NCBI GenBank assembly: GCA_965644315.1
Contig: CBFFRQ010000068.1
Span: forward strand, 806,001 to 870,000
Direction: 5' to 3'
Origin: Caecitellus pseudoparvulus
Lineage: Eukaryota; Bigyra: Bicosoecida
Length of the DNA: 64,000 nt
Shown: positions 1 through 12,359 of the stretch, piece by piece
How positions within the stretch are numbered: position 1 is the stretch's first letter
How the letters are laid out: each line of letters opens with the position of its first letter
Translations under genes and position numbers: made by a program
The notes under the pieces: model-generated
Told to the model about the DNA's origin: nothing
The model's input: the letters and a program-made list of their open reading frames with translations, nothing else
Databases searched by the model: none

Positions 1-3000
1 CCTTTCCGGCCTCGCCGCCTTCATCTGCAGCCCCTGCCTCCTGCTGCACCGTGCCATCGGCACCCCGGTTGTAAGCCGCTGATGCCGGTCCGTCAATGCA
101 CAACGAGCGCTCCGCCTTGGCTGAGCGCCTGAAAATTTGCCGCTTGATGCCGTGGGTTGGAGCGCCCACACGAATGGCAGTGGCATCGCGAAGAGCCACA
201 GCCCACAGCAGGTCACACTGCTGCCTGGACGAGAAGTACAAGACCTGGATCAAGTTCAGGGACGAGTCCAGCTTCACACGCATGGTGCGCACCTTCACCT
301 TGCCGGACCTGTGCATGAAGGGGCAGAACCAGATGTCCAGCTCTGCCCCGCTTGTCAGGGCCGCCAACGTGCCCTTTGGAAAGTCGTCGAAGGGCACGAT
401 GCCTGCCACCATGCGTGCCTGCCACTCTGGGACCTCCTCGGCGGACTCCTCGGCTGCCTCTGCCTCCCCGTCCGCTTCCTCGCTGCCCTCCTCTGTCAAG
501 TCCTCCAGCACGGCAGCCAACTGCAGGCGCCGGGCGCCGCCACTGGACCGCTTGTTGCGCGCCAGCTTCCTGAAGCGCGCTTCGCCGGTGTAAAGACTCT
601 CCAGCACCGCACCACATGCTGCATACGGCGCGTCTTCCCCCAGAATCGCGTACCGCAAAGCCAGGGCCTCCACCACCCAGTTCACGCCCGCCTCCATGAG
701 AAGAGAGGCGCCCTGAAAGCTGGCTCCACTCAGCGCCCCCGTGAGCTCCACAGCCTTTGAAGACACCTTGTCAGTCAACATGCGGTCCTGGTCCCAGCAG
801 AACTGCCCCAAGATTTCCGGTACACCCTGCACTTTGACAAGGGCCACACACGCTGGCTGAGTACCTGCCACACGCGCCATGACGCGCAGCACTGCGTACT
901 GCAGAGCGTGCTGCTTCGCCTCGTCAAACGTGCGATACAGCTCCACGCACGCTTCGCCGACCTCCGTGGCCACTGCCTGGGAGAAGTCGGGGTCCTCTGC
1001 CCAGACAGACAGCAGGCCCAGGGCTTGCTGGCACAGCTGCATGGGGTCCACTTTGCGCAGGTCTCTGTTTTGGGCCACTGCACCGTCGGGTGGGCCAGCC
1101 AAGGGCATCTCCATCGTCTCTACGCCTGGAGCCCCACCCGCAGCTCGACTTCCGTCCTCCTCCTCATCCTCCTCATCCTCCTCATCATCCAGGGCGCCAC
1201 GACGGTCAGCGGCGTCGAACGCCTCCAGGCGCTCAGGGTGCACAATTGCCACGGCAGATCGACGAGCAACCCACAGCAAACTTGTGGCAGTCTTAAGCTG
1301 CACTGCAGCAGTGCAGATGGTGGCAAGGTGTTCGTCTTTGGAGGCCAGGTTGGCGATCTTAATGAGTTGGGACACGACGTAGTCCTCGCGTCGGTGAGTG
1401 TCCAGCACGCTGAGGAGCACCGTCTGCACCCCCGCTTCCATGCAAGCCTTGCGTGTCACTGCCGCGATGCGCTCCTGCTCTTCAAGGTCCGACACCATGG
1501 GCTTCAGCATCTGGGCCAAGAGGAACCCCCCTCGAAGACACAGCTCCGCGTCGTGGTCGCAAGACCGCATCACAAACACCACATCTGCCGCCAGGGATGT
1601 TCGCTGGGTCAGGCGCAGCAGCACTGAGGGGGTCTCAGTCAAGTACTGAATGGCGCGCAAGCACGCTGACACGATGGAGCTGTCGGCATAGTTCGCCTTC
1701 ATGGTTTCCGCAAGGACCTGCGGCACGCCGTCGTCGTACAGCCACTCGGCGACGACCACGGCCAAGTCCATGGCCATGAGCTCCTCTTGCGTCATGGGCT
1801 CTGAGGTGCTGCCTGCTGCCTCAGCTCGTAGCCGAAGCCCAGCCTCCAGCGCCCGCACAGCCTGCGCCTTGTCCAGGTGCTGGTCATCGATGGAGGCGAG
1901 GTTGCCCACGACGTCTGCAGCCACCTGCAGGGCGTCAGGGTGCTCTGCACACTGTTCCATGCCGGACTGCACGCCCTGGCCCACACCGTGTGCCATGACG
2001 GACACGATGTTCTCGTCACACCGTGTGAGGTTGCCGATGGCACGCAAGGCCATGGAGAACAGGTACGGGTCAGAGTCAAACACTTTCAGGCTCTGCACAA
2101 CTGTCGTGGAGCACTGCCGCCCAATGCCCAAGCGGACGCTGTCTGTGGTAAATGCCATGTTGCTCAGGGCACACATTGCGTCCTCCAAGATGCGCGGGTT
2201 GTCCAAGTGCTGTGACATGATGCAGCCCAAGGCTTCCACGCCACCCGCCAGCACGACCCGCAACACCCCCCCAGACATGCTCTCGCCCCCGTGCTCCTCC
2301 TCTGCACCCACGAGGGCATCAGCGGGCAGGACATCGCTCACTGTCTCCACCTCCTTGTCACAGGCGATGTTGGCCAGGATCTGCACCGCGAAGTGGGCGA
2401 TGCGGGGGTAGTCTTTCGCATCTTCGTCAGTCATGATCTGCTTGTATGGTGGTGGCTGCAGTTGGGCTGCTGCATGATCCTTGCCAGCCTTGGTAACGAG
2501 CGGGACGATGCCCGCCTGCTTCAAGTCGCCCAGGTACTGCAGCGACACAGTCATGGGGCGCAGGCCTGTGAGAGCTACATCCACCGTGTCCACATCCTGG
2601 GGGTGAGCTTCCAGACTCTTCCCCATGCCACGGTGCACCTGCGCGTCAATGGCGCAGCCGAGGTTCTGCACGTTATCGCATGCCCTGGCTATGCCCAGCA
2701 GGGCTCGGAAACTGACTTCCTTGTGGGTTTGAAACGCGCCAAGCTGCAGCAAGCCTGCCAAGGGCTCCATGTCTTCCCGTGGAATCTGCGGGATGGCGTC
2801 GCCGTCCACGTTCATGCAGACACGGTGCAACAGGGCCAAGCGCGACACCAACTCTGACCACGGGCCGTCGGGTGGTGCCTCCTCGCCCTCAGCGGGAACT
2901 GCGCCCTCAGCCATCACCACCCCTGCGGCCTTGCTCGCAGCTTTGAGAGCCTTGGCAAACCCTTCCCCGCTGTAGGCTTCGAAGACGCGCCCCAGTGCCG

Positions 3001-6000
3001 CCAGGATAGTTCGTGCGCGGCGGTGGAACGGGTGCTCTTCGCCGCAAATAACTGCAATGCGCTTAGTCGCACCACCCAGGGCAGCGAGGGAAGCCTCTGT
3101 GAATCCGCATGCTTTGACCCCCACACCAGAATGCCCTTCTCCTGACAGTGCAGAGACGACCAGTGCCTCCACAGCATCCGGCAGCGGCCCTGAGCCCGGC
3201 ATGGCAGTGGTGTCCAAGTCACCCAAAGCCACATCAGCCAGCAATCTCACAACCTCCATGCTCAGCAGTTCGTATGGAAGCAAGGAGGCCAAGTCCACGT
3301 CATGCTCCGCCGAGTCGGCCACTTCTGTGGAAGGCTGCGCGCCGGCGCCAGCTGACCCCGCTCCCACCAGCCCAGCCGCAGCAGCAGCCAAAAGCCCCGA
3401 AGACGCCATCCGCTCGATCCGAGCAGCGTTGGCGGCGTGAGGTGCCCGCGCCCCCAGGCCAGCCACCCGCCGAAGCACCTGCACAATGGCACAAGCTACC
3501 ACGACGTCAGCTCCCAGCCACTGCTTCAAGTGCTGCACTGAGCTCTCTGCCAGCAGAGGGGCGGCGTTCTCCACCGAGGCGCTGAAACTCGCGACCCCAG
3601 GCAGCCCTTCACAAGCCCGCAGCTCAACAACAGCCGAGTCGAGATCTGTGTGAGACAAGGCTCGCAGAGCAGGCAAGAGGCTGAATACCTTGGCCGACGC
3701 GTCAGGTGAGCATGTGGAGTCCACTGCCCACCAGTGGGCCGCTGGGTCGGAAGCAGTTTGTGCTGGGGAGGCCCCAGCGGCGCCCATGCTAGTGCTGGTG
3801 CGGGCATGGCGTGGGCCTGGACTGGACTCAGAGGGGGCCTCTGCGCTGCCTTTGGGCGCACGGTGCAGGCTGGCCACAGCAGTGTGCACCAGAGACGGCA
3901 GGAGCGGAAGGACGGGCATGTCGTACCTGGAGCAGGGTGGGCCCTTAACGTCCACTGGGGGCTGCTGCAGAGCGGTAGACAGCGCCGAGCAAGCGGAGCG
4001 CACCACTGGGTGACTGGAGTCCCACTGCACAGAGTCGTCGAGCAGGGTCACCTTGCCGCGGGGCGACACAGCCAAACATGGTCCATGCACGGTGTGCCCT
4101 CCCTCCTGCAGAGCGTGCAAGACAGCCCACAGCTGCCCTGCCGCTGGGGCCTTGGGCTCGGCGTTGGCAGCTGAGCTGGGCAAAACGGCTCGCAGGCCGC
4201 GCACGAGCTCTCGCACCCACGAGTCCGATGGGGCGAGCACAACAGCGCACAGGACAGAGGGAATCATCTGCACCGTGTCTGCGGGCCAGCTGTCGCCGTC
4301 GGCCGGGGCGTGGTGCAGGACTGCATGGATGGCATGCTGCAACACATCCGCTGCCGCGGACTGCGCCATGTGGCTGATGGAGTCTGGAGCTTCTGTCCGG
4401 CCTCGTTCCACCGCAGTGAGCAGCGTCAGGAGGCCAGTGGACTGCACTGCCGCCCAGCCTTGAGCATCCAGCGCGGGTGATCCGGGGAACAGCGCCGTCA
4501 GCACCGACTGCACACCCTGCAAAATGCTCACCCCTGCCTCCTCGTCCATTGTCCAGGGCGCCCCATGGGCATCCATGAAACTGCGCAGCGCCAGGCATGC
4601 GCCGAAGACACCCAATCGCGCGACGAGCCTGGCACCTGAGCTACCCGATCCAAGCTCTGCCGCTGACGCTGAAGCGTCCTCGGCATCCATCTGAGCCACC
4701 TCTGTGTTCAGAGCTTCCACTGCCGATGGCTCGCCGAGGTATGTCTCGGCAGTGCTCGTACCCTCGCCGTCTGCGCAAGCGGCCGCCCATGCCCGAGCCA
4801 ATGCTTGCAGGAGAGCAGAGAGTGCAGCGGCTGACGCTCCCAGGCCAGCGCTGACGTCCAACTCCACGAACAAACCCTCGTCCTCATCCTCATCTTCGTC
4901 CTCCGCCGCCCCAGCGGCAGTGGCCGACTCTTCCTCAAACTCCACGGCAGCCGTGTCCTGCAGCGTGCCGAGGCAGGCTGACAAGGCCACCATGGCCTCC
5001 TGCACTGCTGCGATGACGTACTGTGACACGTCACTGGGCAGCACGGGGTCCGACGCAAGCGTCGCAGACAGCTTGCTTACAGCCGTGCCGACACGGCTCA
5101 CTGCACGCACGAAGTGCACCGCGCGGTGACGGGCCGCTGCGTCGTGCCCGGCTTTCGAGACGACCTTGAGCCTGTGGCGCCGAAGAGCCAGGACCTGCTG
5201 CCTTAGAGCTGTCGCCACGCCGGCAGCGCCCGCCTTCCCTGCCCCACCATCGAGCGCTGCCAGGGCCTGGGACGCAGCGGTGACCACCTCTGACGCCACG
5301 CCTGACTGTGACACGGCAGCAATCAGAATGTCCCGTGCACCAGCGCGCTTCAGAACTTCTCTTATGTCGTCCAGGGCGTCAGCGTCAGCAACGTGGGCCG
5401 TCTCGAGGGTGCACGCAGACGTAACACACAGCGACAGCGGCAAGGCGGACGCTGCCGCAGTGCCGTACTCTTCCCTCCCGGCACCCGCCTTTACTGCGGC
5501 GAGGAGCGCCTTGCGCAAGCCCAATGCGAGGCGATCCGCGGGCTGCGCTGGTGGCAATGGCTCCTCGCCGCACGCGCTGCACAACACAAGCTGGAGATTC
5601 AGCGCGCTGCCCAGGAAGTCCTCGGCAAGCGGCTGCTCGGCGGAGCAGATGCGAGCGATGCCACGAGCACACACTGTGGAGGCAGCGATGCCGACAGACT
5701 CAACAACAGCTGCTGACAGGTCTGCCGCTGCCTGCGCGTTGCTTTGTGCCATGCTGGCAGCTGCCTGCAACGCCAACGAAGCCGTGTCTGCAGCGGAGCC
5801 CGGGCCCCACTCAGCTGCCAGCGCCGGAGCCGTGGCGATGGCATCCTGGGCGGTGCGCAGAGCCAGGAGGTGGGCGCCTCGCTCGGCGAGAGCGTCAGTG
5901 GCGCCGCCATCAGCACAGCGCGCCAGCAGGGTCATACCAGCTGACACAGAGGCGGGGTCCCAGTCGTCCACGGCTGCTGTCAGCATGGCCAAGACGGAGT

Positions 6001-9000
6001 CCAGCGTGGTTTCCTCTGCCATGACTGCAGAGGCAGCTTCTGGGGAGGTGACGGCGGCTGCCAGCGCTCGAAGGAGGTCTGCAGGGGCCAGGCTGCCATC
6101 CCCTGAGCCTTCACCGAGGGAGTTGAGGAGCACAGGGATACTGCCCAGGGCGATATCAACCCAGCCTTCTCTTTGCGTGTCGCCGGCGGCCAGCAGAGAG
6201 GACAGCAGCTGCACAGCCTGATTCAAAAGGGGGGCCAGGGAAGCCAGCGTGACAGAGGGTGGCAGGGTTACGGATCCATCCCGCACGCCTTGCGCGATAG
6301 CGAGCAGGTTCTGGCACGCAGCAGCGACATCAGACCAGGACGCCGAGCCGTCAGCCGAAGATGCCAGGGCACACAGTGTGGTCAGCGCAATGCCAGCAGT
6401 GCGCAGCGTGGATGCCTTCACCTTGCCTGACGAAATCGTAGACGTCAGGCGGCTCAGCATGCTGCAAGCATCGTCGACGGATGACGCGTCGGCCAGGCGT
6501 GTGAGCACTTCCGTGAGCACTGTCCGGCACTGAGCAAGAGCTCCGTGGGTGCCTTTAGCGGAAGCGCCCTCGCCACCCTCCACCTCCGCCAAGGCGTCCA
6601 GGGTGGACAGCAGCACATCCACGGCGCCCTGCTTCTTCAGCAAGCTGGCACCCGCCTCGTAGCCGGACACGGCGTGCAGCAGATGAGAGGCCGAGAGGAA
6701 TGCACCGGGTCCGACCTTCCCCGCACCGTCCGCTTCCAGACCCATCCACCTGTTCGCAACTGCGGCTTTGCCGCGCTTGTCTCCCGAGCCAAAGGCAGTC
6801 GTGAGCTCGCGCAGAACTTGGCGCGAACCACCGCGTGTTGCGACGGCCTCTGCACCGAATGAGTCCTCTGTGGGGAGGCCCCAGCCAGCCACAACAGCCA
6901 TAGCACGGGCAGCACGGTCGACAAGCACCAGGGCCGCTGCAGCATGTGTGCGCAACGCCGCGGTCAGGGCCTCGACAGAGCCCACATCCACCATGGCTGC
7001 CAGAATGCCCACTGCCACGGAATCGCCTGCCGCCATCGCGCCTAGCATCCCACACACAGAGCTGGCAGCAGTCTGGAGGTGGACCTTGTTGTTCAGAGCC
7101 TTGACTGCAGTTTTGGCGACGGCAGGCTTCAGCAACGCAAGGCCAACAGCGCGGGCCTCTGGGCTCAGGCTGCTGCCAGCCTTGCGCGAGGTGGCGGCGG
7201 CCCGCAGCGTGGCGACGCGCTCTGGGCTCGCCCTCCGAGTCCACAGCATTCGGCGGGTGAATGCCTCTGCAGCAGAGCTGGCCTGTGTGATGCCGGCAGC
7301 GCCTTGGTTGGAGCCGAGGCGGATGAGGTTGGCCAGGACGTTGGCAGTGGCGGCGAGGAGGTCCTCCTGGAACGTCTCAGGCAGTGACTTATCGCGCTCC
7401 ACCATGCTCCGCCTGCCCCCCAGCAAGACCGCAGTCTTGAGCTTGCCCATGAGGCGCCGGGAGTTGGCGCCCTTGCCGCCCATGCCAGCAGCCTTCCCCT
7501 TGCCGCCGCCGCCGGGTGCTTTGCCCAAGGAAGCCACACCCTTGATGAGGGTGAGCACGGACAGAAAGGTAACCAGCAAGGATGCTCCGTCAGATTGGAT
7601 GAGGTGGTAGGCCAGGCGAGTGGACACAGCCGCTGCTTGAAGCAACTTCATGGAGTCGATGGAGTCCATGGCAGCTCCCAGAACAGAGCCCGACAGGGAC
7701 CCGGATGTGACGTCAGAGCTGTGCAGCAGGCCTGGCCCAGCCAACTCACCCCTCGCAATGCTGAAGAGGTCCTTGTCCACGCAAGACTCGCGGATCAAAT
7801 TCAGCGCACCAGAGAGCTGGCGCACCGCCGCATCCACAGCATCCTCTGTGAGCAGCACTTCCACTGCAAGCAGGTAAGCGCCTGCCACCAGGACGTTGCT
7901 GTCGTGAGCCAGGAAAGCAGACAGTAGCTCAGACACTGTCCCGCCGTCATTCAACTTGGTCATGGCCTCTTCCCCGCCTGCCAGGCGCAAGGCCGCCGCC
8001 AGCTCGATGGCAGCCACAGCCAGCGATGCCCCGTCAACCCTCGTGGCAGCTTCTGTGGGCACCACAGTCCGTTTCGGCTTCAGGCGCCCAGCAATGGTGG
8101 GCGTGCGCTTGAGCACGCTGGCCGCCCGGCGCTTAGATGCTGAGTCGCCCTCTAGCGCAGCCGCAGCTGCCGACGCGTCGTCCACACCACCGAGGTGAGT
8201 AGCAGACCCCGAGCGGCTACGAGAAGGGCTTCCAGGGCTGTCGTCAGAGCCTGATACGGATGACGAACCGCCTGCCTCTGCGGCGAGCTTCAGTGCAGCT
8301 GCCAGGACCTTCACGATGCCGGCACGCAGCGTGGCTGCGGCAGCGGCGGCGGCGCTGGCAGCTGGGCCGCGCAGTGCGCCAGCAAGCACTTCAGACCCAA
8401 ACAGCTGAAGAGTGGGCACTTCATCGAAGGTGCCCATGAGCTGCACGAGAGCAGCCAGCCACTGGCAGGCGTCCACTCCTTCCGGCCAGTGAGCGTGAAG
8501 CTGCAGGGCGCGAGCGTATCGGGCACAGGCCGCAGCCACGACGCCATCTTGCGAAGCCGGCATCTGAGCGACTTGCAGTGCCCAAGCGTGCACGTGCCCG
8601 CCTTGAGCGGCGTTGATGGCCGCTGCGGCCTCTCGAGAGACAAGGAGGGCAGAGAACAGGCCGAGGCCTTCAGCCAAAAGGAAGGGCTCGACACCGGGGC
8701 GCGTCATGCCCTCGTCCCGAAGCAGCCCGCACACAAAGTCGGGGACGCCCACGGCCAGGGCTGCATCGATGATAGCCCTGCCGCTGGTCGCAATGGCTCG
8801 TCGCACAGCCTGCATGGCGGAGAAGGCCACTCGGGGGCTGGGGGCGTCGGTGGAGATGAGCCGAGCCACCTGCAGCAGCAGCGCGCCGTCGTCTGCCAGG
8901 AGCTGCTCCACGATGGACGCGTCAGACGCCAGGGATGCGAGGAGCCCTGCCGTGAACTGCGCCTCGCGCACGTTCACAGCAGCGCCCTCTGCGTCCACAC

Positions 9001-10016
9001 CGCCAGCCTTGGACACCAGCGTCGCGACGTCCTGCCCCACGATGCGGGTGAGCACACGCACGCCGATGGCGCCTGCGGCGGGCCAACGCTGGGCCCACTC
9101 CACAGCTGGAGCTAGACGCGCCACAAGCGTGCCGTCAGCCCGTAGAGCCTGCAACCCGATTTCGGAGCGGGACAGGCGGTCTGCCACGCGGAAGCCATGC
9201 AAGATGTGCTTGTTGCTGTGCACTGAATCGTCGTCAAAGACACGGCAGGCGCCAACGACCCGCGACAGCGCCTCAGGCTCTGCCAGCACAGCCAGGGCGT
9301 CCTTGCATCGCAGGCAGGCAGCCATGGCTTGCAGCGCCAGGCGCATGGGTGTCGGGGCGTGCAGACCGTCCACGGGCAGCTGAGCGGCATCCTCGGCGTC
9401 ACCATCGTCCTCTGGGTGGGGCAGGAAGGCCAAGATGCCGCCCAGCACGCCAGCTTCCACGGCTGCATCTGGGCCTGCTGCCGCGCAAGACAGGGTGGTG
9501 GAGGTGAAGGAGCGGGAGATGGAGACAGCTGCCTCCAGGTCGTCGTCATCAGCGCCAGAGCCGGAGGTGGCACGCTGGGCGCTGGCCCAGAAGGTGGCAA
9601 ATGTGTCCAAAATGGAGTGGGGCTCCTCTGTCACCTGCGGCAACATGCCCTTGGCTGCGCCTGCCGAAGCCATGGCTCCCAGTGCCTGCAGGCCACAGGT
9701 CAGGAGCTCAGCATCCTCAGGGTCCTTTGCCAGCACTTCTGCCAGCACAGGCGCTGCCCCACAGGCAAACGCTTCGCGTGCGTGGTCTTGCCAGCCAATG
9801 TTGGGGGGCGCCGCAGTCTTGACGAGTGCCTGGAGGCGAGGGGGGCTCGGCGCATGTGCTTGTTGAAGCGGTGGCAGAGGGCAGACTTCCGCACGCGCCC
9901 TGGAAGGGCCGGGCCGGCACACTCACCTGCATGGAATATGCGGCGAGTCGCTTGAAGTTTTTGTGCTTGCGCACAGATGCGACGAGGTCCGCCACACTGG
10001 TTCCCTTGCTCGCCAT
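1..10016 (-). CDS. Giant armadillo/HEAT-repeat protein, 3' end off the left edge
   Basis: ATG at 10016. Exon 1 is 9927-10016 (30 codons, starting MASKGTSVADLVASVRKHKN). A 97-bp GTGAGT...CAG intron at 9830-9926 follows. Exon 2 then reads open from 9829 to base 1 without a stop, so at least about 3,300 residues are encoded and the C terminus is missing. The frame was checked at several points (around 7384, 3949, 1189 and 4). The protein is alpha-helical and rich in Ala and Leu, with repeated armadillo-like helices throughout; the clearest, around residue 2580, has the feel of CALSNMAF...ALRAIGNLTRC. Acidic runs lie near residues 1660 (E-D-E-D-E-D) and 2910. Near the visible end, about residues 3180-3260, a more beta-rich stretch (LDIWFCPFMHRSGKVKVRTM) ending in LLWAVALRDA resembles a PH-like fold. 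Function is unknown; a scaffold is likely. The family call is by inspection only, and the single 9.8-kb exon is unusual beside its intron-bearing neighbours. Confidence 0.8.
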
Positions 10017-10714
10017 GGCTCAAGCGTTCCGCCGCGTGGGCGCCGTGGGGGGGTGGAAATTCCGCAGCACCTGGTGCTGGGTGGGCAGCCTCGCTGCACT
10101 CAGCTCAGACTCTCCAGCGTGCCCATGCACCGATCACATGCCCATTCCACCTCGTGCGGGTGGTGGGCACGTTAGCATCAGCTCGTGTTCACGCATCACG
10201 TCGCATTTTGACTCAGCCGCGCGTGTGCAGCCCTGCAAGCTTTCGAGCCTCAACCCTCCAAGCAAGCTGGGGGCAGGAGCTTGCGCCCTGGGGATGAATG
10301 CACAGCCCCTTGGACTTTGGGTATGACAGCAATACGACAGGGTCGGCGCAAGTGGCTGAGCCCGCCGAGCACACGCAGGTGCTCGCCCTTGCGGCGGGAC
10401 GCAGCGGGGCACTGCAACACACTGCGCTGCCGAAGCCAGCCAGTCGCCCCGCCACCAAGCGGAGGTTGCGAAGCGACTGGCTGGCCGATCAGCAACAAAA
10501 TCAAACACTTACATCACGCGGCCCCGTGAGAGTTTGAGTGTATCACCCCTGATTGTTTGGAGACTCCAGGTGTGGGACGATCGCCGATAGACGCCAGCGA
10601 CAGCTGGCGGCGTGGTGCAGTGCAGCAGTGAACTGTGCCGAAACGCGGCGAGACCGGCGGGCTGGCTGAGCTGCTTGTGAAGGGACTTGCTGCACACGGT
10701 TGAGCGCGCCGACA
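10017..10714. other. Divergent intergenic region between giant ARM gene and WIPI gene
   Basis: No gene is supported here. The region must hold the promoters of two divergently transcribed genes. Visible elements are a CGGAATTTCC-type sequence near 10045-10067, about 35 bp upstream of the ARM-gene ATG and related to the C[A/G]ATTTCCGC element found elsewhere in the window, and a TGACTCA (AP-1/GCN4-like) heptamer at 10209-10215. I see no clear TATA box, RNA gene or repeat. Confidence 0.5.
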
Positions 10715-12271
10715 ATGGACCTCAGCAAGGAGGATAGGAACGAGCTGCTGTTCGTCGGCTTCAACCAAGACCAAGGTGAGGCAGGGCCCGCCAGCGAAGC
10801 AGCACGTGCAGCGTGAAACCCCAGAGCTGCAGCAGCGCCCAGCGCAAGGCGCGCACTGCTCCGCGCTTTCCTCCATTCCGCGCAGGCTGCTTCGCCTGTG
10901 GGACTGACACTGGTTTTCGCATTTACAATGTTGACCCGTTCAAGGAGACCTTCAGACGAGGTGCGTTTCATGTGGCACCAAGCACGTTTCAGGCAGCGCC
11001 GCGTGCACCAGCTCACCTGCCACGGCGCTACGCAGAGTTCTCCCAGGGTGGCATTGGCCGGGTGGAGATGCTGTTCAGGTGCAACATTTTGGCTCTCGTG
11101 GGTGGGGGTAAGCACCCCAGGTTTCCTCCTCACAAAGTTCGTACTTCCAGCGAGGCAGGGGAGCCGCTGGTGTGGCACGCTTCACTTTCCCCTCGTGCAG
11201 GTAATGATCTGGGACGACCACCAGAACATGTGCATCGGGGAGCTGGCGTTCCGCTCGGATGTCCGCAACGTCAAGCTGAGGCGTGACAGGGTGGTGGTGG
11301 TGTTGCAGAACAAGCTCTACGTGTACAACTTTGCGGACCTGAACCTGCTGGACCACATCGAGACGGTGGACAACCCCCTTGGGCTGTGTGCCCTGTGCCC
11401 AGACCCCTTCAACACTGTCCTGGCATGCCCAAGCTTGCAGCAGGGGCACGTGCGGGTGGAGCTGTATGATGTGCGCCAACAAACCCTCATCCCAGCCCAC
11501 GAGACAGCGCTTGCCGCATTGACGCTGAACAGCACTGGGCGCCGCCTGGCGACAGCCAGCGAGAAGGGCACCCTCATCCGGGTGTTCGACACAGCCACTG
11601 GCGACTTGTTGCAGGAGCTGCGCCGTGGCGCAGACAAAGCAGTCATCTACTGCATTGCGTACGTGCTGGCGTGCGGCGTGGGTGCGCGCCTGCCGGCTCT
11701 CCATTGCCTCTTGCCCCCCTCCCTGCACAGATTTAGCCCAGACACCAAGTGGTTGGCTTGCACCAGTGACAAGGGCACTGTGCACATTTTCAAGCTGAAT
11801 GACGCAGTCGTCGAAGGGGGCAAGGCCGACGCGGCTGGTGCGCCTTCCGCGGCGTCGTCCACTGCTGCTGCAGCGGTCGCAGCGGCTCCTACCACTGTGA
11901 AGGGCGCCACCCCACCGAAAACTGGCGCGTCGCCGGCAGCCAGTGAAGGTGGCTCTGCACCAGCACCAGCTGCCTCCACTGCAGGTGGCGCTGGGGGCGG
12001 GGCGGAGGCAGGTGCTGCTGCGACAGAGGAGGCGCCCGGCAACGCCCGCTCCTCCTTCGCCTTCATGCGAGGCCTGCTGCCAAAGTACTTTTCCTCAGAG
12101 TGGAGTCACGCCCAGTTCAAGCTGGAGGAAACTCGCGCCCTGGTTGCTTTCGGGAAAGGCCACACCATTGTCGTCGTGACGGCAGAGGGCTCGTTCTACG
12201 TCGCGGACTTCTCAGCAGGCGCCACTGCAGAACGCACCACTTACTCCCAGTTTGTCAAACCTTCCTCATGA
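10715..12271 (+). CDS. WIPI/Atg18-family PROPPIN (WDR45/WDR45B-like)
   Basis: Five exons rebuilt by frame and homology: 10715-10775, 10886-10960, 11036-11136, 11201-11658 and 11731-12271 (411 aa, TGA stop). PROPPINs are seven-bladed WD40 propellers that bind PI3P/PI(3,5)P2 and act in autophagosome formation. Signature stretches very close to animal WDR45B are [66 protein letters not shown] and [19 protein letters not shown]. The lipid-binding F/L-R-R-G motif is present as LRRG at about residues 219-222. A low-complexity Ala/Pro/Thr insert of about 80-90 residues (roughly 255-345) interrupts the late blades. Intron 3 uses an atypical GTTCGT donor, chosen because it restores the conserved PPHKVMIWDDH junction. 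The gene converges on the helicase, with 88 bp between stop codons. Confidence 0.93.
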
Positions 12272-12359
12272 GGGCAGGTGGCAATCCTGCAGCAGGAATT
12301 TCAGCATGCAGGTCGAGCTGTGTGCAATGCATCCGCTGTCCTTCCCTACGTAGGGTGCC

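Noticed and set aside
5166-6221. Plus-strand 351-aa frame
   Set aside because: Antisense shadow of the giant armadillo gene; composition is Arg/Ala/Ser-rich noise with no domain.
10200-10220. TGACTCA as a functional AP-1/GCN4 site
   Set aside because: A single heptamer is expected several times by chance in 64 kb, so it is noted only as a visible word.
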